A DNA stretch of 64,000 nucleotides from Hetaerina americana. Taxonomy: Eukaryota; Arthropoda; Insecta; Odonata; Calopterygidae. Of this stretch, positions 12,125-23,149 are shown one piece after another. The stretch spans positions 310,001 to 374,000 of the forward strand of contig JAKTNV010000190.1 of NCBI GenBank assembly GCA_022747635.1. The letters run 5' to 3'. The position numbers and the translations under genes are program-made. The notes under the pieces are model-generated. The model did not search any database. It was not told the DNA's origin and saw only the letters and a program-made list of their open reading frames with translations. Every line of letters starts with the position of its first letter. The stretch's first letter is position 1.

Positions 12125-12184
<60 letters not shown>
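12125..12184. repeat. (TA)n microsatellite
   Basis: About 30 uninterrupted TA units. It produces an artificial Tyr-Ile repeat frame on the minus strand, which should not be annotated as protein. Confidence 0.97.
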
Positions 12185-12185
<1 letters not shown>

Positions 12186-12399
12186 TCGAATAATAAAATA
12201 AATAAGCAAATGCTGTAATTTTATGGAAAAAAAACCTTAAACGGAGTTCAAACATGAAGACCCTAGTAAAAACCCACGCAGGGAAACAGCCTCAAAGAAG
12301 GGGGGAGTGAAAAACGTGCGAAAACCCTGTAAGATGGTAAAAAAATAAATAGATATAAATATAACAGTTTGCATTACATTGCAATATAATATGGTAATT

Positions 12400-13866
12400 C
12401 ATATACAATGCGATCTACATCTATATCTACATCAATACCCTGCAACCCACCAAAAAGGTGTGTGGCAGGGGGTGTAGCACCAGGAGGAAAGGGTAAGGGA
12501 TGAGGGGGTTGGGGTTTTTCAAATGGATGGGGAAAGGTAGTGGGAACCTGAAAAAAAAATATAAATATAATCGTATAGCCATGCGCAGTCGCTACCTTGT
12601 AAGTTAATACTTGTTATGTCGAGCCGACTAGTGGGCGATTTCGATTACAAGCATTCTGGCCTCTTATTGTTCTTGGAAAAAATGACCATTTAAACCTGTC
12701 AGTCTTGCAGTCAATCTCTCTAATCTTATATTCGTGATCCATCCGCCCGTAATACGTTGGGGTTCGTATTATGTTCTCGATGTCATCGGAAAAGGACCCA
12801 TCTTTAAATATTTTTAATAAGTTTAATCTATATTGTAAACGCCGCTGTTTAAGGGAATCACAGCCTAATTTTCCAGCAAAGTAGTTACGCTACTGCGTTG
12901 GTAATAACAATGTTTGACAAATCTAGCCCCCCTCCGCTGAACTCGATCTAATTCTGAAATCAAATTAATCTCTTGAGGATCCCATATACTGGCAGCATAC
13001 TCTAGGTGGGGCCTGACTAGGGCAAGAAAACATCGTTCCTTCACTTTTTCGTCACATTTACCCAGCACTCTTTTTACAAATCCCAATTTTTAATTAGCGC
13101 GACCGCATATTTCCCGTATGTGCTTTCCCCAGGACAGATCGTGAGTAATTGTTACACCCAAGTATTTAAAGGAATCTACCCTCGCGATTTCTGTTTCCTT
13201 CACTTTGTAACTAAATGGTGGGGTGTTACTCTTTTCCCAAAAATGTATTACAACGCATTTTTTCAAATTTAATTCCAATTGCCATGTATCGCACCAAGTC
13301 TGGATTGCATTTAGGTCGTTAGCTAACGTGACTCTGTCATCGCGACTTCGAATGCCCCCATAAATCACCGCATCGTCAGCAAAAAGACGGAGTCTGCTAT
13401 TAACCACGGCGCTGAGGTCATTTATGTAAATAAGAAACAAGAGGGGGCCTATGACACTTCCCTGTGGTACACCCGACGTGACCTTAACAGTATCGGATGA
13501 TACACCGTCCAGGACGACTGTTTGAACACCATTTTTTTTAAATTGTCTAATCCAGCATATAACACTCCCGTGTATTCCATAAGTTTCCTACTTCGCGAGT
13601 AACTTGCAATGAGGAACTTTATCAAAAGCTTTTTTAAAATCTAGGAATATCGCATCAACTGGAATATTACTTTCACCGGAATGCATTATATCATGAACAA
13701 ATAGTGCGAGTTGAGTTTCGCAGGATCTACCTTTACGGAACCCGTGTTGGTTATTAATCAATAAATCTTGGCTATCGAGGTACCTCATTATTGAACTAAC
13801 AATGATGTGCTCAAGAATCTTACAGGAGATGGAGGTGAGCGATATTGGCCTATAATTACTGGGGTC
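12400..13866 (-). mobile_element. CR1/jockey-like LINE, nearly continuous reverse transcriptase
   Basis: This is the best-preserved retroelement here, 5'-truncated. Read from 13866 downwards it encodes an RT domain starting at an NYRPISLTSIS-type block and continuing through QHGFRKGRSCETQLALF (13745-13690), an AFDKVPH block, VTSGVPQGSVIGPLLF (about 13478-13431), the catalytic box FADDA (about 13383-13368), LNLKKC, and SFKYLGVTITHDLSWGKHI (13170-13110). The segment LVRPHLEYAASIWDPQEIN (13025-12970) follows. Only two in-frame stops break it, at about 13587 and 13088. The 3' UTR runs to about 12400 and ends in a short GATGTA-type repeat. The same UTR recurs at 58275-58710. It is inactive because it lacks the endonuclease and carries stops. 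Confidence 0.88.
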
Positions 13867-14460
13867 CTACATACATACATATATACAATGGAGTTCAGCC
13901 GTATGTTAATTACAAGTGTATATACCGGCATATCGTACATAGTAAATTAAAATAAGATAGCATATGTTTTAAGTCAAGGTGAAGTTGATGTTCATAAATG
14001 GTGTGCAGGTGACGAGGGATTAAGATGATCTATGTCTGCATGGGAGTAGATTTATAGATTAAGTGTTTCCGTCTTGTAGAATCATTTAAGTGCATCTGTT
14101 CTTGAATGAAGTGTGACTGGCGACTTTTAATGTCCAATGGCAATGTGTCTACAGGCTGTTGTTACATGAAAATACTTGCCGTAAGTTACTGTGTCGTGTC
14201 GACGTATTAAGTAGAGATAATATGTAGAGTGGTGTATAATAAATGCCATCAGCTAGAATAGAAGTACCTACACACTTAACTGGGAACATTCGACTCGCCT
14301 GGTAGGCAGAGCCCTGGTTTTCCACACAAAAATCTTATCAACGCAGTCATTTTTGCGTGTTCATGATTTGACACAAAACGATATTACATTTTCGTTTTGC
14401 GCATAGATTGCCCATTGCTAGAGGCCATCTTGAAACTCTGTAAGCGTGCATTACTTTACC
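13867..14460. other. Unassigned AT-rich DNA
   Basis: A short (cata)n-like run lies at 13868-13887, directly at the 5' truncation point of the LINE. No other feature is recognised. Confidence 0.4.
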
Positions 14461-15163
14461 CTTCCCGATCAATTTTCCTTATGCAATTTTTCTAAACCAC
14501 AATTCCTAGTAATGTATTCTTCTAAAGTGTAATTTTTCTAATACTTTTTTTCTAGTACATTCTTTCTAATTTTATTTTTCTAATAAATACATTTTTCTAA
14601 AGCCTAAACTTATGAAAAGCATTGTTGCTATTAAACAATGCTGCTGTCTAGGAAACATAACATGTGTATAATACACGTTTATAAAATAAGTAATTTTATT
14701 TTTCTATTAAATAAATTAATGCAATTTTTCTAAACTACAATTCCTAATAACGTCTTTTTCTAAACTGTAGGATATGTAATACACATGGATCCGAAACAAT
14801 TGGAAAACAATCATTTCTAAATGTAGGGTTTGTTTACTACAAGGTAGTAAGCGTTTTAAAAAGTCGCCGTTCGCTGGAAATGTTCCAAAGTTGTCGGAGA
14901 ATGTAACGCGAGAGCTGGGTTTGGTTCTTATCTTTCTGAATATGACATTTATAAGGATGAAAATCGAACTGTAGAATATTTAACCCTACTCGCTAATACC
15001 ATTACTTTGCATTGATTGTATGCTGTAAATGAAAAAATCTTTTTAGAAAATAGGCCTATTTAATAATCTTAGAAATATTTCATTTAGAAATTTCAGTTTA
15101 GAAATCATTTTATTAGGCAAACTATTTTTAGAATATTACATTATTAGAAATGTTGATAGGGAA
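14461..15163. mobile_element. Fold-back element with inverted arrays of TTTCTAA motifs
   Basis: The ends form an 11-bp inverted repeat with one mismatch (ttcccgatcaa at 14462-14472; ttgatagggaa at 15153-15163). The left half contains about ten copies of a TTTCTAA/TTTTTCTA motif spaced roughly 15-40 nt apart. The right third (15040-15150) contains about six copies of the complement, TTAGAAA. A 50-bp internal direct duplication (14482-14532 and 14720-14770) shares 'tgcaatttttctaaac' and 'acaattccta'. There is no coding sequence. The architecture resembles a non-autonomous DNA transposon with subterminal repeats. I cannot assign a superfamily and no target duplication is clear. Confidence 0.55.
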
Positions 15164-15271
15164 CCACCTCTACCCGGATGAAGGGCTCGGCGACCATTGA
15201 ACCATTTGAGCCTTTTTCTTCCTACCTCGTTTCTGTTTTCGAACATTTGGACTGTAGGATATGTAATACAC
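14764..15271 (+). repeat. Pair of 21-bp direct repeats
   Basis: An identical 21-bp sequence beginning actgtaggatatgtaa occurs at 14764-14784 and 15251-15271. One copy lies inside the fold-back element and one just outside it. A second small duplication, cgtgtgcgcgaaat, occurs twice at about 15273-15312. Confidence 0.85.
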
Positions 15272-15750
15272 TCGTGTGCGCGAAATGTGCCATAGACTCG
15301 TGTGCGCGAAATAATAAGTGCACGAATCAGATGGCTAATTTAAAAGAGAAAAGAATAGAATACATCCACGGGCGTTTCGATCACTCGAGGCAACCCACTT
15401 CGTACGCGACAAGTGTACATACCCATATAGATTTTTTTCCCATTCCTAATGGTGGACATCCATCGGCGGATGCTTGTTGCCGATGTCCGATCCCACGACT
15501 AAGTCTGCTGATGATCGCCTCCGATAGCCGAGCGATGAACTGAATGAAACGAAGTCCTGAATGATACCTCAGTGCGGGGACGGACAGTAAAAAAGCGATC
15601 GGGACCATTGAGGCGGGGTACCCCCCCGCGACGTCATTCCGTGAGTAATGAGTGCCACCCGCAGAGCGTGCATCAAAATGCTCAGCGCGGGAATTTTGCC
15701 CTGCCCTGAGAGGCCAAAGCATCACGAGCACACGTCTAGTTTGAATGCTG
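15164..15750. other. Unassigned DNA
   Basis: Opposing open frames of 121 codons (plus, 15178-15543) and 124 codons (minus, 15381-15755) have no recognisable domain. I do not call either a gene. Confidence 0.4.
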
Positions 15751-16290
15751 TACAAAGGTTACTCGGAAAGTAACTTACGTTTCGGCCTAGCGTGGCGGTG
15801 GCTAGAGAGCTAGAGCCACCATCTTGGTGTCCATACACTCAGTACTACGTATCCATCCTGCTGTGGCAGTGTGTATGCAGACTGTGGTTCTTTTACACTT
15901 TGCTCACATTGCGAACTGTTGAAACGGGCGCTGCAACAGAAAATCCCGCGAGTTTTGAAGTACGATCAGTGATTAGGTTTATACTGGCAAAAAATGAACA
16001 CAAGCCAATTGAAACTCACTGGCAACTTTGTGTGAAGTGTGTCTGCGGAGACGGAGTGATGAATAATGAGCGAAGGCGGAGTGAGGCATTGGTGCATTAC
16101 AGTTTTTAAAATGGCCACGGCACAAGTATTCACGACGAGAGGACACCGCAGTGGTCGGCCTAGTCTTGTGTCAGATGACCTGACGGTTAGAAAATTAAAG
16201 AAATAATTCGTGAAAATCGCCCATTTACGATTGCGGACCTCTCGCTAGACGTGGCTTGACACACGGCGCTGCTTAGACAGTGACGCAGAA
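15751..16290 (+). mobile_element. Mariner family B, copy B1 (3'-truncated)
   Basis: The left inverted repeat begins tacaaaggttactcggaaag. A transposase N-terminus is readable: FEVRSVIRFILAKN (about 15953-15996), then in another frame SGRPSLVSDD (about 16149-16178), the usual mariner segment just before the catalytic domain. The remainder, including the catalytic core and right end, is missing. It has more of the N-terminus than copies B2 and B3, so it probably represents the longer parent form. Confidence 0.7.
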
Positions 16291-16307
16291 AAGGAAGGAA
16301 AGGGAAA

Positions 16308-16337
16308 CGTCACCCTGCAAACGCGTTTGCAGTGACG
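16308..16337. repeat. Short palindrome
   Basis: The 18-nt perfect palindrome ctgcaaacgcgtttgcag is extended by flanking cgtca/tgacg with a two-base bulge. It could form a stable hairpin or cruciform. Its function is unknown. Confidence 0.75.
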
Positions 16338-16783
16338 CTTACGCAAGCAGGATCATCGAGAATTATATGAAAGAAGTTAATTCACCGAACAAGTGTTCAA
16401 AATTACAAAATGAAAATAATACTCATGAAAGAAAGCGCTTTAAATTTGTGAGGACTTACTAAACGCGAAGTGATTCGCAAGTCGAGTGACGTAAGCGTGA
16501 TAATTACGGGTACCCGTTTTGACATAATGTTGAAATTCTCACGCGAATAATGGTGGACTATTTTCGTTTTAATATTAACATAGGTCATTGTGCTGGTTTG
16601 CAAATGTCCAACGAGAGCAATAATGAATTAATTGGCAGATCCCGCGCAGCAAGCACAATTTCATGTCCTTAAAGGGTCCACCACGGCACCGCATTCGATG
16701 GCACGGGTGCCACGAGGTCAAAGTGTGCGAGGAGGAGAGAGTTGAGTCACGTGCGACGGAAATCAAAAAGCCCCAAGTTACCC

Positions 16784-17818
16784 GAGGGCGGTCCAAGAAG
16801 TATCCTCCGTCCAATGCAACAATTTCAGAGCGTAAAAATCATTCGCCTTGACTGGGACTCGAACCCAGATCCCTCAATATCCATAATATATATTGAGGGA
16901 TCTGGGTTCGAGTCCCAGTCAAGGCGAATGATTTTTACGCTCTGAAATTGTTGCATTGAAATGCACATTAGCGGATGACCCCGTTAAAAGTTACTGTTGC
17001 GGCATCTCCCGCAGTTTCTTTGGAAGTATCCTCCGTTTTCGTGAAGTAGCGTGAGAGTTAGTGGAAGAGGGAGCCGACTGGCCGCTGCATTGACACGCAT
17101 ACACACACACACACAGTAGGTCATTACACGCCTCGAGCTGCAGTGGTTGGAAGGTCGCGCCGCTTGTCGTATGTTTACTACAGCGAGTCAAAATGAGCAA
17201 TGCAATTGTGAAGTTCGTTCAGTGATAAGGTTTTTACTAATTGCAAAAACTTAAAAGCCGCTGATATTCATCAATGGGAATTTGTGCTCTCTATGGACCA
17301 AATGGCAATGAATGACAATGAGATTTGAGTATGTCAGTGTTGTCGTTCGTTCAAGAGTGAACGGACAAATGTCCATGATGACGATGATGACAGAAGTGGA
17401 CGCCCCCATTTGTGGTGAACATAATGAACGGCACCTGAAAATTGATGAAAAAATCGGGAAAAACCGGCGTTTTACGATATCTTAAATCATTAGAGCGTTT
17501 TCCACAGATTTCTAAGACTTCGTTGAATGGAAACACGAATAAAAAGTTAGGCTACAACATGTTTTGTGTTCGTCTGGACGAGGAACTTCATGAGATGCCG
17601 TCATCGGTTGGCTGGGATCTCAGGAAGGCGGCAGAATATTATGCTGAAGGAATTTGACAACTAGTTCAGAGATATGACAAATGATTAAATCTGTTTAGCG
17701 AATATGAATGGAAATAGTAGAGATATGTAGTTTTAAAATGAAAATAATTAATTTTCTGTGTCTATTCCAATGTATGTTTATAGAATAACGGAGGTTACTT
17801 TCTGGAGAGCCCTCGTTT
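16784..17818 (+). mobile_element. Mariner C, interrupted by a tRNA-like insertion
   Basis: The left inverted repeat (cgagggcggtccaagaagta at about 16784, continuing into tcctccgt) matches the right one read on the other strand (cgagggctctccagaaagta, from 17818). After removal of the insertion at 16811-17023 and one copy of its target duplication the element is about 800 bp. The transposase relic has NCEVRSVIRFLL (about 17203), RSGRPH (about 17396), AAEYYAEGI (17630-17656) and QRYDK (about 17669). No catalytic aspartate block is recognisable and there are many stops. It is a dead, internally deleted copy related to family B. Confidence 0.78.
16811..17023 (-). mobile_element. tRNA-like element D, palindromic copy D1
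   Basis: The 213-bp insertion is flanked by the 13-bp direct repeat aagtatcctccgt (16798-16810 and 17024-17036). Its ends are ccaatgcaac and tttctttgg, with no poly(A). Within it, 16813-16880 and 16890-16957 are perfectly complementary (68-bp arms, 9-nt loop ccataatat). Each arm carries a tRNA-like T-arm and 3' acceptor segment (ctgggttcgagtcccag then tcaaggc). Compared with copy D2, the 5' half of the tRNA-like body is replaced by an inverted copy of the 3' half. This is what a template switch during reverse transcription or repair would produce. Confidence 0.8.
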
Positions 17819-19020
17819 GACGTCTTATTTGTAAACAGGCTATGAAAAGAGGAAAAGAGGAAGCCCTTAAAAAAGTGAGTTTATTCATCAACAATTTCCA
17901 GGAACTCACACGGGCGATAAACATAGAAGCTAATGACGCTTCGCCGAAGAATCTCCAATGCGTTCGAGGCGAGGTAGAAATCAATTCCATGGCATCCAGT
18001 TCCCAGGTGCAGGTGCACAGGTGCTCTGGGGGGGGGGGGGGTAATGAGAGGGAGACCCTCGATTCCTCACATTTCCTTATACTTATCCTGAAAGACTACT
18101 TTCCAAAAGACAGGACGCGGACGATTAAATCAGGATGACAGAACCAAGCACTCAAAAGCATTCACGTTCAAATATTAAAATGGAAAATCACGATCTCGGA
18201 TAAGTTTATTTCTAAAATCAAAAATGTATCAATTCATCAGCAACGCGTGCAACGTTCGCAGGTGCTAAGCTGTTGAACACGGTAGCTAAGGAAGGTATTC
18301 CACGAATTCGTTTCACTTGGGTAAGACGGTAGCAAGCGTTTTCTCGGGACGTGACGGCTGTCTTTCTTGAACTCATTTTCCCTTTAATTGAGTCATGGGC
18401 AAGTTTCTTCTGCTGCTGATGAAACCTCTACGTACACGGGCTAAGGTCAAGGATTGATTCAGGGGATGGTCCCGGGATTATTTCACTCCCAAACGCAGGC
18501 TCGCTGGCCTTGATTTGCCACACACACATTCACCAGGACATCCACCTTGATGGCGAAACAGTTACGAGGGTGAATCAAGCGAAATCCTCGAAAGTGCACT
18601 AAGATTCCAAAATGTTGTCAGTCCTGTAAGTTGATGTTATTGTTAGCCATGGTTTGATGAGTGCCTCACAGTTAGCAGCACGATACCAGAAAGCAACAAT
18701 ATAGTGCAACAATAGCGTAAAGATGGCTGCTGCATTTGAAACATGCACCACAGCGGAACAGTATACTCGCATTTATTTTAATGAACCAGCCACATCGGAA
18801 TTCATAGATCAATTAATGAAAATTGACGATTCATCTCAGTAACTCTACGCGTGACCTCGGTAGTTCCCAAACAGCATTACTTCTCCGAGAGACAGACTCC
18901 CCTTGCTTACTACGAAATTATGCAAATTTTAACAGGACACGGGGAGTAGATCATACCTCAAGAAAATTAGGAAAAGAAAGGAGGGGACGTGTGAATGCAT
19001 GATGGAGGAGGACACGTTAA
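17819..19020. other. Unassigned DNA
   Basis: A G-run lies at about 18030-18042. A short frame at about 18723-18842 opens MAAAFETCTTAEQ, which resembles the start of some mariner transposases, but it does not continue as one, so I only note it. No gene is called. Confidence 0.35.
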
Positions 19021-19026
19021 TACACA

Positions 19027-19224
19027 GAGAGAGTCCTTTATTTAGTCCCAATTGATGCCGAGGAAAGACGCGAACTGGAAGAGACTCTCCTTGGACATTT
19101 GCATATCGTCCAACAAATTGGGAAATATCTACACGAGGAACCGATTAGGAAAATATCGAATAGATTTATCAACAAAAGATATAAATTGGGAACGGGGAGA
19201 ATGGCGGAATGGAAGGACATTTAA
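19027..19224 (+). CDS. Unrecognised short charged reading frame (possible exon or TE remnant)
   Basis: A frame without its own ATG runs from about 19030 to a stop at 19222. It reads DAEERRELEETLLGHLHIV near 19054 and continues with KISNRFINKRY and RMAEWKDI. The Glu/Lys/Arg-rich, helix-like composition is more protein-like than most frames in this window. It is preceded by aatacacag, which could serve as a splice acceptor. I cannot name a family. It may be part of a retroelement ORF or chance. Confidence 0.2.
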   Translation, partial: ERVLYLVPIDAEERRELEETLLGHLHIVQQIGKYLHEEPIRKISNRFINKRYKLGTGRMAEWKDI

Positions 19225-19747
19225 CTCATACTATATTTTGTAAAAAATTAACGAAATTGCATTTGGGGTTTACAAAATAACGTGCCCCAAAAAAATTGAA
19301 ACAATTGATTGCCCGATTATAATCGATTGGGCTAAATTATTAAATTATTATTATTGACCAGGTCAGGCACATAAAGTACAAGTGACACCACTGGCCCAAG
19401 TATGGCAGTTTGAAAGTCATGGTACTCGTATTTCTAGAGTTATCGTAAACTTTCAAAGCAATGGGGTATTTATTTCTATTGCACACCATGGCGAGCTCAG
19501 AGAGGTGCGCCCCCGAGTCAGCTGCCCACCTGCCCCGAGGGGGATATCGTATCATCCCCATTAGAGGAGCGGGCCCCTGGAAATTACATCGCAAACACTC
19601 TGCCACCGACTTATGTCAATGCTTCCTTGTAATGCACGCATTTCATATAATTCCAACCCTTCTCCTCCTTAATACTCTCTCTATCCTGGAGTCATACAAT
19701 CGAAGCTCGATGGTCATACGCAAGAATTAAACGTTTCAGTGGACATT

Positions 19748-19880
19748 CCAAGAAACTGCGGGAGATACCGCGACAGTAACTTTTTTGACGGAGTCCTCCT
19801 CTCTAATACATTTCAATACAACAATTTCAGAGTGTAAAAATCATTCACCTTGACTGGTATTCGAACCCGGATCCCTGAGG
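19748..19880 (+). mobile_element. tRNA-like element D, fragment D3
   Basis: It starts ccaagaaactgcgggagat, the end block of D1 and D2, and continues 'cgacagtaactttt', then 'aatacaacaatttcagag', 'gtgtaaaaatcattcacctt', and an inverted tRNA-like T-arm (gactggtattcgaacccgg). Here the end block and the tRNA-like part lie in the inverted relative orientation expected from one half of a D1-like palindrome. The other end is missing and no target duplication is visible. Confidence 0.65.
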
Positions 19881-20017
19881 GCTTTTAAGGAACAAAGATG
19901 TTGTGACGAAATATCGTGCATACAATGCCACAGACATTCGTAGTCTTGCGCGACGCGCCACAGCCCACGAGGTCAAAGGCCAACTTCAAAAACATTTCGG
20001 ACTATATAGTAGACTAT

Positions 20018-20295
20018 TTCCTCATCCCAAAAGTGAAATGCTCCCTCTCTTAAAGGACAACACCATCATGGGACCCTAAATGCCGTCAAATAAGCTTCCA
20101 CACGTATTCTTAAGGACCTTCCACCTACTTCGAGTCGCGGAATGGCCGCTGGCTTGAAGTTGAGTAGACGCTCAAGGGATTTTCATTGAAACATTTTGAG
20201 GCATTGAACGAGCAATAGTATCTGAAAGAAACTATTTTCCGAAATTGTTTGTCGATACGTTTTACCGAAACACCTACTGCTTTCATTCACAACTT
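20018..20295 (+). mobile_element. Mariner family A, 3' fragment A3
   Basis: The sequence matches the 3' half of family A: 'actatttcctcatcccaaaa' (YFLIPK block), 'gggaccctaaatgccgtcaa', 'cttaaggaccttccacct', 'cgctcaagggatttt', and 'gaggcattgaacgagcaata'. The 5' half and the deletion junction are absent. It is non-coding. Confidence 0.7.
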
Positions 20296-22540
20296 TCTAT
20301 TATTTGAGTGAGTGATGCGATGCTAACTGATCATTTCTCCCGAAGCATTATTAAGCACGTCTTACGGTGAGAAAAGCGCGTTTCACATATTATAACTGCA
20401 GTCTCGTCAGATTGGCAAATTTGGCCAACACCCGGGGAAATGACTCAAATGGGATGAAATTAACTTCGTATCCGTTTTCATTGATGACGCATCATTTCAG
20501 ATGAAGGCCTCACATTAAAATAATCATCTCTGATTGTTTCTAAACATTAGTTGCCTTTGTGGGACTTATTTTTCTTCAATTACATTCACGTGCACATTCA
20601 GAATGAAATAATCAACACGCTTTTCCTCGAGGGCAAACATATCAAAATGCGATTGCGTTTGAAAAATATTTATCTTAATAACCATTGTAACTGAAGAAAG
20701 TAACAAATTATGGTTATGCATTTGAATCCACACTTTGATTCAAGTTAGATAGAGAGCGTTCATTGCCGACACATTGCCATAATCTTAACGCTTCAAAATG
20801 TCACGTATTTCGCCAGCAGCATGGCGTCAATTTTGTGCATAGCATCACACTCCCGTGAGGATCGTGATCATGTTGTATACATTGTTCCACAATCTTCAAA
20901 GCTGCAAAAGACATTTTTTCTGTGCCAGAGATTATTTGGAAACTATTATTATTATTACTATGCAGTCAAACCAAAGTTGAGTGGGAGCAGGTGAGCGAGG
21001 GAGATGAGGCAACCAGATGGGAGCAATTCTCCGGAGTCATCATTTCAAACACTCCCCACGGTCCGTCCGTCGCCCCCCGCCTCAACAATCGAAATGTTAG
21101 CCGAACCACCCTGCGGAAATGACCTCCCAGACGCCTTCTAGAGCGATTCCGACAGGCCCCCTGCACAGAAATTCTCCAGGGGCGAACAAGGAGGGGGAGA
21201 GGAGGATGAGTGGACAATAGAAGCGAGGTGGAATTGGCAGGGGGTGTCGAATGGATTTTGGTGGGCCGCTACGATACGGCAAATTCCGCCATCTGGTGAG
21301 GTCTCCCCGGGTGACGAGGACGCAAGTGAACGTATAATGCAATCGGTTATCGAAACGAGCAGCACGGCTGGAGTAATGATACATTAAATCCCACGGTTTA
21401 ATTCTGCGATGAAAAATGTTCCTCTCCTAAACGTTTTCGGTAAAAACGGAAATAAAATTGAAAAAACAACCAACACCCGTCTGCAATCCGCTCAAATGCC
21501 TGAAGGGGAGCATTAACTGTGTACAGGTGCGAATAATCGAATATCAAGTTGGAGTTTACAAAAGAGATGTGAGAAGGCGTTACTTAAAAGGGGCGTGGCA
21601 ACGTCGTTGCTTACGCGACAGTTTAAAGATGAACACTTGGCGAGCCCATTGGATGTCTCGGAGGGAGGTCTATTATCTTAGTTGGACTCATTTCCTTCAA
21701 TCGGCTTACTTTTATTTAGTTTCATTTCCTTTGGTTCGGATCGCATCCATTAATTTGAGCACGCACAATCCACAACTCACACTCCTTTCCGCCAGAATTC
21801 CGTTGACCCTCCACCACGGTGCATAAAATCTCAACTCAAAATTAATCAGTTGATGTTATTCGTTTTCACTAATGGTCAACAATGTACACTTGGCTTCAGA
21901 TGAACCAAATGATTATTTTGAGGGCACTATTAAACAACCGGATCACTGATTGCTGTTTAAATTAGTCGATGAGACGCCATAAATAGCCAAATGATCCGAG
22001 ATCGAGCACCAATTGTATTCGGGAAAACATGACCTAAGTGGTTTTTGATGATGACTGCCGCAGGAAAAGATAAGCACCGAAACGGAGAAATTGAGAGGGG
22101 CAAATTGCGGATTCCTCCGCCGCTTCCCTTTGGCTCGCCGCCGCAGCCTCGGAGTGAGTCACTGTGCATCCCCCCCCCCGGTCCCCCCCCCCGTCCCCCC
22201 TCCCCATAGGTTGCCGAATAAACTCCGGGAGATTGAATCACGGGACGGAAGAGGCGCGCGGACAGCGCCTACTCCCGCCGCCCCAAGATTTCCAATTGCG
22301 ACAATCACCGGAGAAATTTCGTTGACTTCACGTCACCCCCCCCACGCCCACGTATCCCCCTTACCCCCGAGCCCTCCGCTTCCTCGCATTTGACCAATTT
22401 TTACGTCATCACAACATTCGGCAATGAATCTTTTCCGTGAGCTCACTGCGAGATCAGAGAAGGATACGGTATGTATTTTTTCAAATACGGTATATATCAT
22501 TTCAGTTATGGCGTATTTTACGCCCGAGCTAGTTAATTAT
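20296..22540. other. Unassigned DNA with one GC/C-rich patch
   Basis: No recognised features. A C-rich patch lies at about 22165-22205 inside a GC-rich stretch (22090-22390). The 122-codon plus-strand frame at 21458-21826 has no domain that I recognise. Confidence 0.4.
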
Positions 22541-22544
22541 CAAT

Positions 22545-23045
22545 GTCCTAAGCTTAAAGGGTCAAAGAGAAATGTTATCTTTCGCTCGTTAGGCCTCATT
22601 TGAGATATGCTGCTAGTATGGATGGGATCCTCACTAAGTCGCATTGATTGTGGAATTGGATCGCGTGCAGCGTAGAGGAGCTAGATTTGTAAAACGTTGT
22701 TATGGCAAACGGGATAGCGTATCCAAAATATTAGAGCAGCTAGGCTTGGAATCGCTAAGGGAATTACAGATTATATGTCACGCACAAATTGGAAGGATAT
22801 GTCCTAAGTAATGATGTTGTAAATGTATCATAACCCCCATCATACTACGGTAGGAGAGATCCTGTGAATAAAATTGGAGAATTTAAGTTCAGAACAGACA
22901 GATATTAGATGTCATTTTTTCCATGAAGTGATCAGATTAATGTCGTCAGACAGCGGGCGCTAGGGGGGATAGTATTTCAGGTCAAAATTAGTCCGATGTG
23001 TATTTACCCCCCGCCACAAACCTCGGCGGTGGCATGCAGGGTACT
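22545..23045 (+). mobile_element. CR1/jockey-like LINE 3' tail
   Basis: A decayed copy of the same tail as 9600-10080 and 33330-33830: a KVKEKCYLSLVRPHLRYAA-type block (22560-22615), 'ggatcctcactaagt', 'ggaattggatcgcgtgcag', 'gagcagctaggcttggaatc', then 'gataacccccatcatacta' and 'gtgtatttacccccc'. Frameshifts and stops interrupt every frame. Confidence 0.75.
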
Positions 23046-23097
23046 AAAAATACATATATATAAAATTACATATATTATATAAATAAAAAATGTATAC

Positions 23098-23102
23098 ATA
23101 CA

Positions 23103-23147
<45 letters not shown>
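23098..23147. repeat. (TA)n microsatellite, left
   Basis: An interrupted TATG/TA run at the boundary of the hairpin element at 23148-23300. Confidence 0.95.

Positions 23148-23149
<2 letters not shown>

Noticed and set aside
12034..12255. Tyr-Ile repeat protein frame
   Set aside because: Translation of a (TA)n microsatellite.
18723..18842. Short frame opening MAAAFETCTTAEQ
   Set aside because: Resembles the start of a mariner transposase for about 13 residues only, then diverges. It is too short to call.
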